64,000 nucleotides of DNA from Bacillota bacterium. GTDB taxonomy: Bacteria > Bacillota > Clostridia > Christensenellales > CAG-138. The notes beneath the pieces are model-generated. The model was not told the origin of the DNA. It did not search any database and was given only the letters and a program-made list of their open reading frames with translations. The DNA lies in NCBI GenBank assembly GCA_023400985.1, contig JAEXEN010000038.1, positions 283,336 through 347,335 on the forward strand. Direction: 5' to 3'. A program made the translations under genes and the position numbers. This document shows, in pieces, positions 10,961 to 20,867 of this stretch (the stretch's first letter is position 1; each line of letters begins with the position of its first letter).

Positions 10961-11008
10961 ACTCCCCCCTGTCATATATATAAGCGTGCTATAGGACGGG
11001 GGGGTTTT
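10961..11008 (+). terminator. possible terminator or attenuator hairpin after rodA
   Basis: A run of six C at 10964-10969 can pair with a G run at 10998-11004, followed by TTTT, across a loop of about 28 bases. It lies immediately before the next start codon, so it may attenuate readthrough or affect translation of the SpoIVFA-like gene. The long loop makes this uncertain. Confidence 0.35.
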
Positions 11009-11010
11009 GT

Positions 11011-11661
11011 ATGCCGGTTGAGCGGATGGAGCTTACGGAATTTGTTGTGGATAGGCCTAGGCGTTTTGCGCGCGGCGCGTCGGGTAAGAGGGGGCGCCAA
11101 ACGCGGACGGATGCGCGCTCGATGCTCGTGAAGCTTGGCATCTGTGCGCTGATGTGCGCGCTGGTGCTTTTACTGAGCGCTCTGCAAGATAAGCGGGCGG
11201 GCGAAAGTTATGCGCTGGACTCCGCAGGGGAAGAGCCTTTTGACGAAACCCTCGGCAAGCTCAAATTTGTGGAACTGCCGGGCATCCTCGAGGTGTTTGC
11301 CGCCGAGGATAAGCTCGAGGTCAAGTTGGACTACGATGCTGCGGAACTGATCGGAGACGATACCACGTTGATGTTCGTTTCCGCCGCGGCGCAGACGGTA
11401 AGCCTTCCCGTGGACGGGTGCGTGAAGGCGGTCGGTTCGGATGCGGAGCTTGGAGCCTACGTATGCGTGGTCGCTGCCAATGACTCGGAATTTCAGTATT
11501 ACGGCCTTTCGAACATCGCCGTGGAGGAGGGGCAAACGCTCAAGGCTCTCGACAGTCTCGGCGTGATCGAGGCGGGGGAGTCGCTGTTCATCAAGGTGAA
11601 TGTGAGCGGCAGGCCGGAAAACCCCACGCAATTCTTCGACGTGGGGGAGGATGGCGTATAG
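11011..11661 (+). CDS. SpoIVFA-like membrane protein with degenerate M23/LytM domain
   Basis: A 216-residue protein with a basic cytoplasmic N terminus, one transmembrane helix (about 45-62) and an extracytoplasmic part ending in a LytM-like fold (SLPVDGCVKAVGSD...GAYVCVVAANDSEFQYYGLSNIAVEEGQTLKALDSLG). It lacks the HxxxD and HxH zinc ligands, so it is probably not a peptidase. The position directly before a SpoIVFB-like M50 protease argues for a SpoIVFA-type partner that inhibits and stabilises that protease during sporulation. The assignment rests mainly on this context. Confidence 0.6.
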   Translation: MPVERMELTEFVVDRPRRFARGASGKRGRQTRTDARSMLVKLGICALMCALVLLLSALQDKRAGESYALDSAGEEPFDETLGKLKFVELPGILEVFAAEDKLEVKLDYDAAELIGDDTTLMFVSAAAQTVSLPVDGCVKAVGSDAELGAYVCVVAANDSEFQYYGLSNIAVEEGQTLKALDSLGVIEAGESLFIKVNVSGRPENPTQFFDVGEDGV

Positions 11662-11708
11662 TTAAGCTCGGACAGATCGGGAATACGACCATACGCAGCA
11701 GCCCGCTT

Positions 11709-12539
11709 GTGCTGCTGCTCGTCTTTTTCGCCTTTTTGAGCGACAACCTGACGAGCCTTCTGATCTCGCTTGCGGCGCTGACGCTTCACGAGCTCTGCCA
11801 TGCGCTCATGGCGCGCGCGCTGGGGTATACGATAGGCGTTATAGATCTCGAGCCGTTCGGTTTTGTGGCGCGACTTGAAGAACGCGTCCTCGAACGGTGG
11901 GACGAGCTGCTGATCGCTGCCGCGGGCCCGCTGTTCAGCCTCGTTGCGGGCGTTGCGTTTCTTGCGTTCAAAGGTGCCATTGAGGCCGGCTTTCCTGCTT
12001 TTGAGGAATTCGGCCGCGCTAATCTTTTAATAGCGGCCGTCAACCTTTTGCCTGCGCTTCCGTTGGACGGCGGACGTGCCGCCAAGGCGGGTCTTTCCGG
12101 CGTTTGGGGAGAAAGAACCGCCGTCAGGCTTTTAAGCAGCTTTGGCATGGCGGCGGGGGTGTTGTTTTTGTTCCTCGGCATATGGATGCTTTTTAACGGG
12201 CAGACGGCGCCGATCCTCCTTTTGTGGGGCGTGTTTTTGCCGCTCGCAGCTTTTCGGGAATGGCGGTCTTTACGCGTTTACAGGCTTTCGGCAATGGTCA
12301 AGCGGGCGGGGAGCCTCAAAAGCGGAGGTACGGCGGCCGTGCGCTTTATGGCGGTAAGCTATACGCTTCGCGCAAAGGATGCGTTACGGTTCTTTTCTTT
12401 CGATCGGTATGTGGCGCTCTATGTTGTGGACGGCGGCATGAAAAAACTCGGCGAACTCGACGAAAATACGCTTCTAGAAGGTATCGCGGCATTGGGGCAG
12501 GAGGCGACGCTTGCGGATATATTGGGCCGCTTTCGTTGA
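11709..12539 (+). CDS. SpoIVFB-like M50 site-2 protease
   Basis: A 276-residue (or slightly longer) polytopic intramembrane metalloprotease. HELCH near residues 27-31 supplies the zinc ligands and catalytic Glu, and NLLPALPLDGGR near residue 113 supplies the third-ligand motif of the M50 family. SpoIVFB cleaves pro-sigma-K in B. subtilis; the same role here is inferred from the SpoIVFA-like neighbour. GTG at 11709 is the first standard start, yet the in-frame upstream codons from about 11666 read KLGQIGNTTIRSSPL, like the usual N terminus of this family. The true start may therefore be non-canonical or the upstream gene boundary may contain a frameshift. Confidence 0.8.
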   Translation: MLLLVFFAFLSDNLTSLLISLAALTLHELCHALMARALGYTIGVIDLEPFGFVARLEERVLERWDELLIAAAGPLFSLVAGVAFLAFKGAIEAGFPAFEEFGRANLLIAAVNLLPALPLDGGRAAKAGLSGVWGERTAVRLLSSFGMAAGVLFLFLGIWMLFNGQTAPILLLWGVFLPLAAFREWRSLRVYRLSAMVKRAGSLKSGGTAAVRFMAVSYTLRAKDALRFFSFDRYVALYVVDGGMKKLGELDENTLLEGIAALGQEATLADILGRFR

Positions 12540-12593
12540 CCTTAATACGGAATGGTGTTAAAATGAAACGACTGAAAAAGTCTGGAGGATATC

Positions 12594-14429
12594 TTGGATC
12601 ACAGCCTGCTTGAAAGCCTTTTCGACCGCGTGGAAAAACCTGCGAGGTACACCGGCGGAGAGTTGAATCAAATCGTAAAGGCCGATGCCCCCATCAAATT
12701 TGCGCTTTGCTTTCCCGATGTGTACGAAATAGGCATGTCGCATCTCGGTTCGCGGATACTTTACAACATCATCAACCGCCGGGAGGATGCGCTCTGCGAG
12801 CGCGCCTATGCGCCGTGGCCGGACATGGAGGTGCTTTTACGTGAAAACGGTCTTGGCGCCTTTTCTCTGGAAACCCATAGGGATCTTCGCGAATTCGATA
12901 TCGTCGGTTTTTCTTTTTTGTACGAGATGTGCTATACCAACATGCTCACGATGCTGGAACTGTCGGGCATCCCGTTTAACGCGAAGGACCGCGGCGAGTT
13001 CATGCCGCTTATCATAGGCGGCGGCCCCTGCGCCTGCAACAGCGAGCCCGTGGCGGATTTTTTAGACGCTGCGCTCGTGGGCGACGGCGAGGAGATTATA
13101 AATGAATTCTTAGACGTTTACGCGCGGGAGAAGAGGAAAGGCGCATCAAAGCGCGAGCTTCTTAAGGCGCTATCAAAAGTCGAAGGCCTCTACGTCCCCG
13201 CGTTTTACGAGCCGAAGTATGATGAAAACGGTATGTTTGAACGTATGGAAAAGCTTGAAAGCGCCGCGCCGGACCGCGTAAAGCGCCGCATCGTTAAGGA
13301 TCTCGACGCGGCGCAGTACATCGGCGCGCCCATCGTGCCCTTCATGCCCATCGTACATGACAGGCTGGCGCTCGAACTGTTCCGCGGCTGCACGCGCGGC
13401 TGCCGCTTCTGCCAGGCGGGATACATCTACCGGCCCGTTCGCGAGCGCAAGAGCGAAACGCTTATGGAGCAGGCAAATTCGCTTGTAAGCTGCACCGGCT
13501 ATGATGAAATATCCCTGTTTTCCCTGAGCACGGGCGACTACAGCGAAATACACGAGCTCGTGCCGGAGATCATCCATAAATTCAAGGAGCAGCGCGTTTC
13601 GATATCGCTGCCGTCGCTGCGCATCGATTCGTTTTTGAAGGGTGACCTTGTTGAGATGCGGTCAGTCCGTAAGACGGGGCTCACGCTCGCGCCGGAGGCG
13701 GGCACGCAAAGGCTTCGGGACGTCATCAACAAGTGCGTTACGGAGGAAGATCTTCTTCGAAGCGTGCGCGATGCGTTCGAGGCGGGCTGGACGGGCGTGA
13801 AGCTCTATTTCATGATCGGCCTTCCCACGGAGACCGACGAGGATATTTTGGGCATTGCCGACCTCGCAAAAAAGGTTGTGAACGTGTATTATTCGCTTCC
13901 CAAGGAAAAGCGCGGCAAGGGTTTCCGCGTTTCCGTAAGCGCCTCCTCGTTCGTTCCGAAACCCTTCACGCCCTTCCAATGGGAAGCGCAGAATACGAAG
14001 GAAGAGCTTATGCGCAAGCAGCAGCTTTTGAGGACAACCCTCCGGGGCATACGCGGCGTGGAGTTTTCCTACCACGCGCCGGATGTGAGCATATTGGAGG
14101 CCGTGTTTGCACGCGGCGACAGGCGGCTTTCTAAGGTACTTGCCGCGGCTCATCAAAACGGTGCGCGGTTCGATTCATGGGACGAGCATTTCAAACTTTC
14201 CGCGTGGGAGGCTGCGTTTCTCTCCTGCGGCGTCGATCCCGTGTTTTACGCGCATAGGCAGAGAAACGAAAACGAAGCGCTCCCGTGGGAGCATATGGAT
14301 ATGCTCGTCACCTCCAACTATTTAAAAGCGGAAAACCGCCGCGCGCGCGAGGCAAAGCTCACGTGCGATTGCAGGGTGAATTGCAACGGCTGTTTCGGTG
14401 AATATTGTGCGGATTATTGCAAGGTTTGA
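12594..14429 (+). CDS. B12-binding-domain radical SAM protein, TIGR03960 family
   Basis: A 611-residue radical SAM protein. The N-terminal region (to about 200) is a cobalamin-binding-like Rossmann domain; the radical SAM core has the cluster motif RGCTRGCRFCQAG near residue 263 (CxxxCxxC). A C-terminal Cys cluster (CDCRVNCNGCFGEYCADYC) may bind a second metal centre. The reaction is unknown. It starts with TTG after GGAGGATATC, and its 3' end overlaps the DUF2344 gene by 32 bp. The linkage with DUF2344 and RNase G is conserved in Clostridia. Confidence 0.88.
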   Translation: MDHSLLESLFDRVEKPARYTGGELNQIVKADAPIKFALCFPDVYEIGMSHLGSRILYNIINRREDALCERAYAPWPDMEVLLRENGLGAFSLETHRDLREFDIVGFSFLYEMCYTNMLTMLELSGIPFNAKDRGEFMPLIIGGGPCACNSEPVADFLDAALVGDGEEIINEFLDVYAREKRKGASKRELLKALSKVEGLYVPAFYEPKYDENGMFERMEKLESAAPDRVKRRIVKDLDAAQYIGAPIVPFMPIVHDRLALELFRGCTRGCRFCQAGYIYRPVRERKSETLMEQANSLVSCTGYDEISLFSLSTGDYSEIHELVPEIIHKFKEQRVSISLPSLRIDSFLKGDLVEMRSVRKTGLTLAPEAGTQRLRDVINKCVTEEDLLRSVRDAFEAGWTGVKLYFMIGLPTETDEDILGIADLAKKVVNVYYSLPKEKRGKGFRVSVSASSFVPKPFTPFQWEAQNTKEELMRKQQLLRTTLRGIRGVEFSYHAPDVSILEAVFARGDRRLSKVLAAAHQNGARFDSWDEHFKLSAWEAAFLSCGVDPVFYAHRQRNENEALPWEHMDMLVTSNYLKAENRRAREAKLTCDCRVNCNGCFGEYCADYCKV

Positions 14430-15069
14430 AAAGGGAAATTTGGCGCGGTTCGTATCGCATCTCGATGTGCAGCGGCTCTTTCAGCGCGCGTTCCGGCGCG
14501 TGTCCGTACCGGCCGCCTATTCGCAGGGCTTCAATCCGCACCCTGTACTTGCGTTTGCAACGGCGCTTTCCGTGGGCTTTACAAGTTCGGCCGAATGGCT
14601 GGATTTGCGCTTGGAGAAGGAAATGGAGCCGGAAAGCTTTGTAGAGCGCGTAAACGCGGCGCTGCCAGACGGCTTTCGCGTGCTGGAGGCCGTGCTCGAA
14701 GAAGAGGCTCTGCCAGCTTTAAGCGCGCTTATGTGCGCGGCGGATTATACGGTGCGTCTCAATGTGCCATCAGATATGGCGGCTCTTGAAGAGGCCGTGC
14801 GCACGCTTTTAGGCGGTGAAATCGTCGTCAACAAAAAGACCAAGGCCGGCATGAAGGATGTGGATATCCGCCCGCAGCTTTACCGCTTTGAACTGCGGGA
14901 GCCGGACAAACTGTTGATAACGGGCGAAGTGAGCGCCCAAGGAAGCCTGAATGTGGACCTTTTGATGGAAGCGCTTTTTGCGCGTTTAAAACGGGAATAC
15001 TCTTATACGGTACATCGCGATATGCTCTATTCCAAAGACGGGCGCATCATGCCCAAATACGAGGTCTAA
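14398..15069 (+). CDS. TIGR03936/DUF2344 radical-SAM-associated protein
   Basis: A 223-residue protein with the typical DUF2344 opening, FEKGNLARFVSHLDVQRLFQRAFRR, followed by PAAYSQGFNPHPVLAFATALSVG. The family is found fused to or beside TIGR03960 radical SAM proteins, implying a joint but undefined function, possibly RNA- or tRNA-related given the following RNase. The GTG start at 14398 lies inside the end of the upstream gene, indicating translational coupling. Confidence 0.87.
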   Translation: MNIVRIIARFEKGNLARFVSHLDVQRLFQRAFRRVSVPAAYSQGFNPHPVLAFATALSVGFTSSAEWLDLRLEKEMEPESFVERVNAALPDGFRVLEAVLEEEALPALSALMCAADYTVRLNVPSDMAALEEAVRTLLGGEIVVNKKTKAGMKDVDIRPQLYRFELREPDKLLITGEVSAQGSLNVDLLMEALFARLKREYSYTVHRDMLYSKDGRIMPKYEV

Positions 15070-15103
15070 AAAAGCTTAGGCTTAAAAAATATGGAGAGAT
15101 CGC

Positions 15104-16633
15104 ATGGGCAAGGAGATCATCGTCGATATCAACCCCTATCAGACGCGCGTCGTCCTTTTGGAGGACGGTACGCCGGGTGAGATCTTCATCGAGCGCCGCG
15201 GCCGCGAGCGGCTCGTTGGGAACATCTACAAGGGGAAAGTGCAAAACGTGCTTCCGGGTATGCAGGCGGCGTTCGTGGACATAGGCTTGGAGCGCAATGC
15301 CTTTTTGTACGCGGGCGATATCACCGTGGATACATCCGACTTTACGTTCAACGGCGCTTCGTCCGATATGCGCTTTGAAACGCCCAACATCCGCGATATC
15401 GTAAAGCCCGGGCAGGAGATCATGGTGCAGGTGCTCAAGGAGCCCGTGGGCACGAAGGGCGCGCGTGTTACCACGCATATCACGCTCCCCGGGCGCACGC
15501 TTGTTTTGATGCCGTCGGTCAACTACGTGGGCGTTTCGCGCCGCATCGAAAACGAGAGCGAACGCACGCGCCTCAAGGAAACTTTAGAGCGCTTGAAGCC
15601 CGAGAATATGGGCGTCATCGTCCGCACGGCCGCCGAAGGGAAAACGGAAGAGGAATTTTCCTCGGACGTACAGTTTCTCGCGCGTCTCTTTGAGCGCATC
15701 AAACAAAAGGAAAAGCTTTCGCCCGCGCCGCGGCTCATCCATGCGGAGGAACCGCTCATCTTTCGCACCATACGCGATCTTTTTACGCCGGATGTAGAAC
15801 GCCTTGTGATCAACGACAGGGAGTTTTTTGAGCGCGTGCAGATCATTGCGGGTATACTTTCGCCCGCGCTCCGCGATCGCGTGGAGCTTTACGACGGCAT
15901 TCCCGATATGTTCGATGTGATGGGGCTCGAAACGGTGATCGACAAGGCGCTTGCCCGCAAGGTGTGGATGAAAAACGGCGGCTATATCATCATCGACCAA
16001 ACCGAGGCACTCACGACCATCGACGTCAATACCGGAAAATACGTGGGCAGCAACGACAATTTGCAGGAAACAATTACGGAGACCAACTGCGAGGCGGCGC
16101 GGGAGATTGCGCGGCAGCTTCGTTTGCGGGATATCAGCGGCATCATCATCGTGGACTTCATCGATATGGATGAGATCGCCGATAAAGAAAGGGTACTTGA
16201 AACGCTCAAAACTGAGCTCAGAAAGGACCGGACAAAATCGAACGTGCTCGGCATTACGGAGCTTGGGCTCGTGGAGATGACCCGTAAGAAAACGCGCCAG
16301 TGCATCAGCCATACGCTGCAAACGCCCTGCCCGTACTGCGGGGGCGACGGCAAGGTGCTTTCGCCCGAAACAGTGCTTATGAAGGTGCGAAAAAAGCTCA
16401 TGCGCGCGTATCACGAGGAGACCGCGCAAAACTACCTCGTGCGTGTGCACCCGAGCGTTGCCCGCATCATCGAGGAAAACCACACGGCGGATGCGCCGCT
16501 TCTGCCTTTATATAACGGCAAAGCCGCCTATGTGCTTGCGGACGAGGCTGTGCATGCTTCCACCTACGAAGTGGACGCGATCAACTCCGACGAGGAGCTC
16601 AACGAGGCGATAAGGAGCTGCAAGCGGTATTGA
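15104..16633 (+). CDS. rng: Rne/Rng-family ribonuclease (RNase G-like)
   Basis: A 509-residue endoribonuclease that cuts single-stranded AU-rich RNA and helps process rRNA and turn over mRNA. An S1 RNA-binding domain spans about residues 35-125 (GNIYKGKVQNVLPGMQAAFVDIGLERNAFLYAGD). The catalytic region carries LTTIDVNTGKYVG and IIVDFIDM, with the metal-binding Asp residues, and the Zn-link motif CPYCGGDG near residue 410. There is no long RNase E degradosome tail. It ends the three-gene cluster. Confidence 0.93.
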   Translation: MGKEIIVDINPYQTRVVLLEDGTPGEIFIERRGRERLVGNIYKGKVQNVLPGMQAAFVDIGLERNAFLYAGDITVDTSDFTFNGASSDMRFETPNIRDIVKPGQEIMVQVLKEPVGTKGARVTTHITLPGRTLVLMPSVNYVGVSRRIENESERTRLKETLERLKPENMGVIVRTAAEGKTEEEFSSDVQFLARLFERIKQKEKLSPAPRLIHAEEPLIFRTIRDLFTPDVERLVINDREFFERVQIIAGILSPALRDRVELYDGIPDMFDVMGLETVIDKALARKVWMKNGGYIIIDQTEALTTIDVNTGKYVGSNDNLQETITETNCEAAREIARQLRLRDISGIIIVDFIDMDEIADKERVLETLKTELRKDRTKSNVLGITELGLVEMTRKKTRQCISHTLQTPCPYCGGDGKVLSPETVLMKVRKKLMRAYHEETAQNYLVRVHPSVARIIEENHTADAPLLPLYNGKAAYVLADEAVHASTYEVDAINSDEELNEAIRSCKRY

Positions 16634-16643
16634 ATAAAATATC

Positions 16644-16706
16644 ATATGGCAATATAAAAAACAGCAGGGGATGTGGCTTCATCTCCTGCTGTTTATATTG
16701 CCATAT
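16644..16706. terminator. bidirectional terminator between rng and ABC transporter
   Basis: A long inverted repeat pairs ATATGGCAATATAAA...ACAGCAGG with CCTGCTGT...TTTATATTGCCATAT. It sits between converging genes. A/T-rich outer arms supply U tracts in both directions. Confidence 0.85.
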
Positions 16707-16728
16707 AGTGACCCCAGGTAATTCGCCC

Positions 16729-18630
16729 TCAGCCTGCGTTCTCGAACTGGCTGTTGTAAAGCTCCGCATAGAAGCCTTTCTTTTTGAGCAGTTCCTCGTG
16801 CGTACCCTGTTCCACGATGCCGCCGTCGCGCATCACCAAGATGAGATCGGCGTTCCTTATGGTGGAAAGGCGGTGGGCGATCACGAAGCTCGTGCGGTTT
16901 TTCATGAGAGTATCCATCGCTTTCTGGATGAGCACCTCGGTGCGCGTATCCACGCTGCTCGTCGCCTCGTCGAGAATGAGTATTTCCGGGTCGGCGAGGA
17001 TGGCGCGCGCGATGGTCAAAAGCTGCTTTTGGCCTTGCGAGATATTATCGGCCTCCTCATTGAGGATCATGTTGTAGCCGCCGGGCAGCGCGCGGACGAA
17101 GTGATCCGCCTGCGCGGCTTTCGCGGCGCGGCGCACCTCGGGATCGGTAGCGTCAAGCTTGCCGTAGCGGATGTTGTCTGCGATGGTGCCGTTGAAGAGC
17201 CATGTATCCTGCAATACCATGCCGAACATAGACCTTAGCTCATCGCGCTTGAAATCGCGGATGTCGTGCCCGTCCAGGGTGATTTTGCCCCCGCTGACGT
17301 CGTAAAAGCGCATAAGAAGCTTCACCATGGTGGTTTTGCCCGCGCCCGTGGGGCCGACGATCGCTACCTTCTGTCCGGGCCTGATGTCCGCGCTGAAATT
17401 ATGGATTACTGTTTTTTCGGAGTCATAGCCGAACGACACATTTTCAAAGCGTACACCGCCCGAGAGGCGCACATGGGCATCCGTTTCCGGCCCGTCCGCG
17501 TGGCTTACGCTCAGAGCGTTTTCCGCTTCCTTCACTTCTTCTTCCTCACCGAGAAAATCGAACACGCGCTCCGCCGCCGCGGCCGTTTGCTGCAAAACAT
17601 TGGAGATGTTGGCGATCTGCGTGATGGGCTGTGTGAACGAGCGCATATACTGGATGAACGACTGTATGCCGCCGACCGTGAGCGTGCCCTGCGCTGCGTA
17701 ATAGCCGCCCAGCATGCATACCGCCACGTAGGAAAGGTTACCCACAAAATTCGTGATAGGCATCATCAGGCCCGATAGAAAATTGGCCTTCCACGCGGAG
17801 TGGTAGAGGGCGTCGTTGTATTCCCCGAACGTCTTCTCGGAATCCGTCTCGCCGTTGAACGCCTTCACGACCGTGTGGCTCCCGAACATCTCCTCCACAT
17901 GGCCGTTGACCTTACCTAGGAAGTTTTGCTGGTTGACGAAGTGCTTCTGCGATCTTTTTACCACAAAGATGACAGCAAACAACGTAACGGGGAGCATGAC
18001 GAGCGCAAACAGCGTGAGCTGCCAGCTTATGGTAAGCATCATCACAGTGATACCAATGAGCGAGGTAAGCGAGGTGATGATTTGCGTTATGCTCTGGTTG
18101 AGCGATTGGTTGATGGTATCCACATCGTTGGTGATGCGGCTGAGCACCTCGCCGTGCGTGGTGGTATCGAAGAATTTCAGCGGCAGCTTATGTATTTTGT
18201 CGTTGATATCACTCCGAAGCTTTTTTGTGACGTTGGCGGTGACCTTTGACATCGCGAAGCCCTGCAGATAGGAGAGCAGCGCGCTTACAACGTAGAGTGC
18301 CATGAGCTTCATCATGATGGCGCCTATCTTATCGAAGTCGATATTTCCCGTGCCAGCGATATTCGCCATGAGGCCCGTGAACAGTTCGTCGGTCGCCGCG
18401 CCTAAAACCTTGGGCCCGAGGATCGCAAACACCGTGGAGGCGATAGCGAGCGCCCAAACGACGAGGATCGTCCACTTATATTTTCCAAGGTAGCTTACGA
18501 GCTTGCCGATGGTGCCTTTAAAGTCTTTTGCCTTATCCCCGGGCATCATGCCGCGTGGGCCGGGGCCGGGTCCGAAGCCATGCCGCTGCTGCGCGGGGCG
18601 GGCGGGCGTATTCGTTTTTTCCGTGCTCAT
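16729..18630 (-). CDS. ABC half-transporter, multidrug/lipid exporter type
   Basis: A 633-residue exporter half with a type IV (ABCB-like) membrane domain of six helices (about 55-340) fused to an ATPase. Walker A GPTGAGKTTM, signature ISQGQKQLL, Walker B ILILDEATS and the H-loop IAHRLS are intact. Two features deviate from consensus: the signature begins ISQGQ rather than LSGGQ, common in one half of heterodimers. The gene overlaps its partner half-transporter by 4 bp, so a heterodimeric exporter is likely. The substrate is unknown; drug or lipid export is typical. Confidence 0.92.
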   Translation of the reverse strand: MSTEKTNTPARPAQQRHGFGPGPGPRGMMPGDKAKDFKGTIGKLVSYLGKYKWTILVVWALAIASTVFAILGPKVLGAATDELFTGLMANIAGTGNIDFDKIGAIMMKLMALYVVSALLSYLQGFAMSKVTANVTKKLRSDINDKIHKLPLKFFDTTTHGEVLSRITNDVDTINQSLNQSITQIITSLTSLIGITVMMLTISWQLTLFALVMLPVTLFAVIFVVKRSQKHFVNQQNFLGKVNGHVEEMFGSHTVVKAFNGETDSEKTFGEYNDALYHSAWKANFLSGLMMPITNFVGNLSYVAVCMLGGYYAAQGTLTVGGIQSFIQYMRSFTQPITQIANISNVLQQTAAAAERVFDFLGEEEEVKEAENALSVSHADGPETDAHVRLSGGVRFENVSFGYDSEKTVIHNFSADIRPGQKVAIVGPTGAGKTTMVKLLMRFYDVSGGKITLDGHDIRDFKRDELRSMFGMVLQDTWLFNGTIADNIRYGKLDATDPEVRRAAKAAQADHFVRALPGGYNMILNEEADNISQGQKQLLTIARAILADPEILILDEATSSVDTRTEVLIQKAMDTLMKNRTSFVIAHRLSTIRNADLILVMRDGGIVEQGTHEELLKKKGFYAELYNSQFENAG

Positions 18631-20867
18631 GCCAATTCCTCCTGCGAAAGCTGCGACGAAGCGATCTCAAAATATTCGGGGCAGGTCTTCAAGAGCTCGC
18701 TGTGCGTGCCGCGGCCCACGATTTTGCCCATGTCGAGCACCAGTATCTGCTCGGCGTGCATGATGGTGCTGACGCGCTGCGCTATGATGATGACGGTACT
18801 GTGCCCGGTATGCTCTTTGAGCGCCTTTCGAAGCGCCACGTCGGTTTTGAAGTCGAGCGCGGAGAAGCTGTCGTCAAACACGAAGATATCGGGCTTTTTT
18901 GCAAGCGCCCGCGCGATGGAAAGCCGCTGCTTCTGCCCGCCGGATACGTTCGTGCCGCCCTGCGCGATCTCATAAGAATATCCGCCGGGAAGCTCGCTGA
19001 TAAAGCCGTCCGCCTGCGCCACCGTGGCGACCGTTTTGATCTCCTCGCTGGTAGCGTCCGGCCTGCCGTAACGCAAGTTATCCTCTAAGCTCCCCGAAAG
19101 GAGCACGCCCTTCTGCGGCACGTAGCCGATCTTTTGGCGAAGCTCGTGCTGGCCTACCTCGCGGATATCGCGCCCGTTTACGAGTACCTGACCGGACGTG
19201 ACGTCGTAAAAGCGAAGCAAAAGGCTCGCGATGGTGGATTTGCCCGAGCCCGTGGAGCCGATGATGGCCGTGGTCTCGCCGGGCTTTGCGGTAAAGTCGA
19301 TATTTGAAAGCGTATCGTCCTCGGCGTTGCTGTAGCGGAAATATACGTTTTTAAATTCCACAAGCCCCTTCTTGTTTTCGTCAAAGGGCTTCGGTTTTTT
19401 CGGATCCACAATGGATGGCTCGGTGTTGAGCACCTCCGCAATGCGCGAAACGGAAACCATGGCGCGCGGAACAAAGATGAACATCATCGAGATCATCAAG
19501 AACGACATGATGATCTGCATGGCGTACTGCATGAACGCCATCATATCGCCGATCTGCATGGCGGAATCTGCAATCTGGTGCGCGCCGACCCATACGATCA
19601 AAAGCGTGACGCCGTTCATGATAAGGCTCATGATGGGCATCATGTACACCATAATGCGGTTCACGAACAAATTGATGCCCGTGAGGTCGGCATTTGTTTC
19701 CTCAAAGCGCGCGGTTTCATGTGCTTGCGTGCCGAACGCGCGTACCACCATGAGACCGCTCAAATTCTCGCGTGAAACGAGGTTGAGCTTATCCACGAGT
19801 TTTTGAATGGCCTTGAACCGCGGCAGCACGATGGAGGTGACCACCAGGACGACGCCTATGAGCGCTACGACCGCCGCCGCGATGATCCAGCTCATGGAGA
19901 CGGATTTATCCACCGCCATGATAATGCCGCCGATGGCCATGATGGGTGCGTAACATACAAGGCGTATGCCCATCGTAAGGAGCATCTGTATCTGGCTTAT
20001 ATCGTTGGTGCAGCGGGTGATAAGGGAGGCGGTGGAAAAGGTATCGAACTCGGCGTTGGAAAAGCTTTCGACGCGCGCGAACACATCCTTGCGTATGTTG
20101 CGCGCCACGCCCGCCGATATGCGCGAGGAAATAAGGCTCACAAGCACCGTGGCTGCGCCGCTCAAAAATGCTATGCCGAGCATCACGAGCCCTATGCGCA
20201 AAATATATTTGGCCTGCATGGCGGAAACGTCTGCGCCGAGCTCTTCATTTAGAAGCTTTGCAAGCATCACGCCGCTTTGGGACTTGATGCTGGAATCGCT
20301 TTGCGCGGCCTCGTCGTGCGCGGCGAGGATGGCATCGCGCGGTATTTTGTCAAGCTGCGGCTGCATACCGTAAAGCATCGTAATATCCACGCCGCCGAGG
20401 CTCGTTTCTGTATCCGTACCGTTTGTTTGATTACCGCCCGTTTGCGCCGCCATACCGCGCATATAGGTAACGAGTGTCCACGTGGCGTTTTCAAACGCGC
20501 CGTCGAGGCTTAGCTGTGTGCCGCCGTCCATATCGTTTCTGACGTAAAGCTGCTCGCCCGCGTTGGTATAAAATTCACCGTAGGCCTTGCCGCCCTTATC
20601 GGTCTGTGAGGAAGAAGCAAGCGTGTAGCCTGCGTTTGTAAGCTCGCGTTCCGCGTCGGACATAAATGTTTGAACAAGCTTCATGCCCTCTACGCTCACA
20701 GCGTCCGGCGCGGCGTGCTCAACGCCGCTTTGCTGTATGCCTACGTTGACGATCTTGGACATGTAATTGGGCAGGTTTAGATCCGCGATCGCTTGACCGA
20801 ACAGCAAAACGATCGCCGCAAGAAAGCCCCCGAGAAACGGGGTAAGATAACGGAATATCTTCTTCAA
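18627..20867 (-). CDS. ABC half-transporter with extracytoplasmic insertion
   Basis: A 746-residue partner of the downstream half-transporter. The membrane domain is interrupted after the first helix (about 10-28) by roughly 180 hydrophilic residues, probably an extracytoplasmic loop, before the remaining helices. The ATPase has Walker A GSTGSGKST, a canonical signature VSGGQKQRLSIAR and Walker B IFVFDDSFSALD, where Asp replaces the usual catalytic Glu. That pattern (one degenerate site) is common in heterodimeric exporters of Bacillota. It overlaps the MarR regulator and the other half by 4 bp each. Confidence 0.92.
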   Translation of the reverse strand: MKKIFRYLTPFLGGFLAAIVLLFGQAIADLNLPNYMSKIVNVGIQQSGVEHAAPDAVSVEGMKLVQTFMSDAERELTNAGYTLASSSQTDKGGKAYGEFYTNAGEQLYVRNDMDGGTQLSLDGAFENATWTLVTYMRGMAAQTGGNQTNGTDTETSLGGVDITMLYGMQPQLDKIPRDAILAAHDEAAQSDSSIKSQSGVMLAKLLNEELGADVSAMQAKYILRIGLVMLGIAFLSGAATVLVSLISSRISAGVARNIRKDVFARVESFSNAEFDTFSTASLITRCTNDISQIQMLLTMGIRLVCYAPIMAIGGIIMAVDKSVSMSWIIAAAVVALIGVVLVVTSIVLPRFKAIQKLVDKLNLVSRENLSGLMVVRAFGTQAHETARFEETNADLTGINLFVNRIMVYMMPIMSLIMNGVTLLIVWVGAHQIADSAMQIGDMMAFMQYAMQIIMSFLMISMMFIFVPRAMVSVSRIAEVLNTEPSIVDPKKPKPFDENKKGLVEFKNVYFRYSNAEDDTLSNIDFTAKPGETTAIIGSTGSGKSTIASLLLRFYDVTSGQVLVNGRDIREVGQHELRQKIGYVPQKGVLLSGSLEDNLRYGRPDATSEEIKTVATVAQADGFISELPGGYSYEIAQGGTNVSGGQKQRLSIARALAKKPDIFVFDDSFSALDFKTDVALRKALKEHTGHSTVIIIAQRVSTIMHAEQILVLDMGKIVGRGTHSELLKTCPEYFEIASSQLSQEELA

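Noticed and set aside
15584..16483. 299-codon minus-strand ORF within rng
   Set aside because: It is a shadow of the RNase gene, His-rich and without family features, as expected from GC-rich antisense frames.
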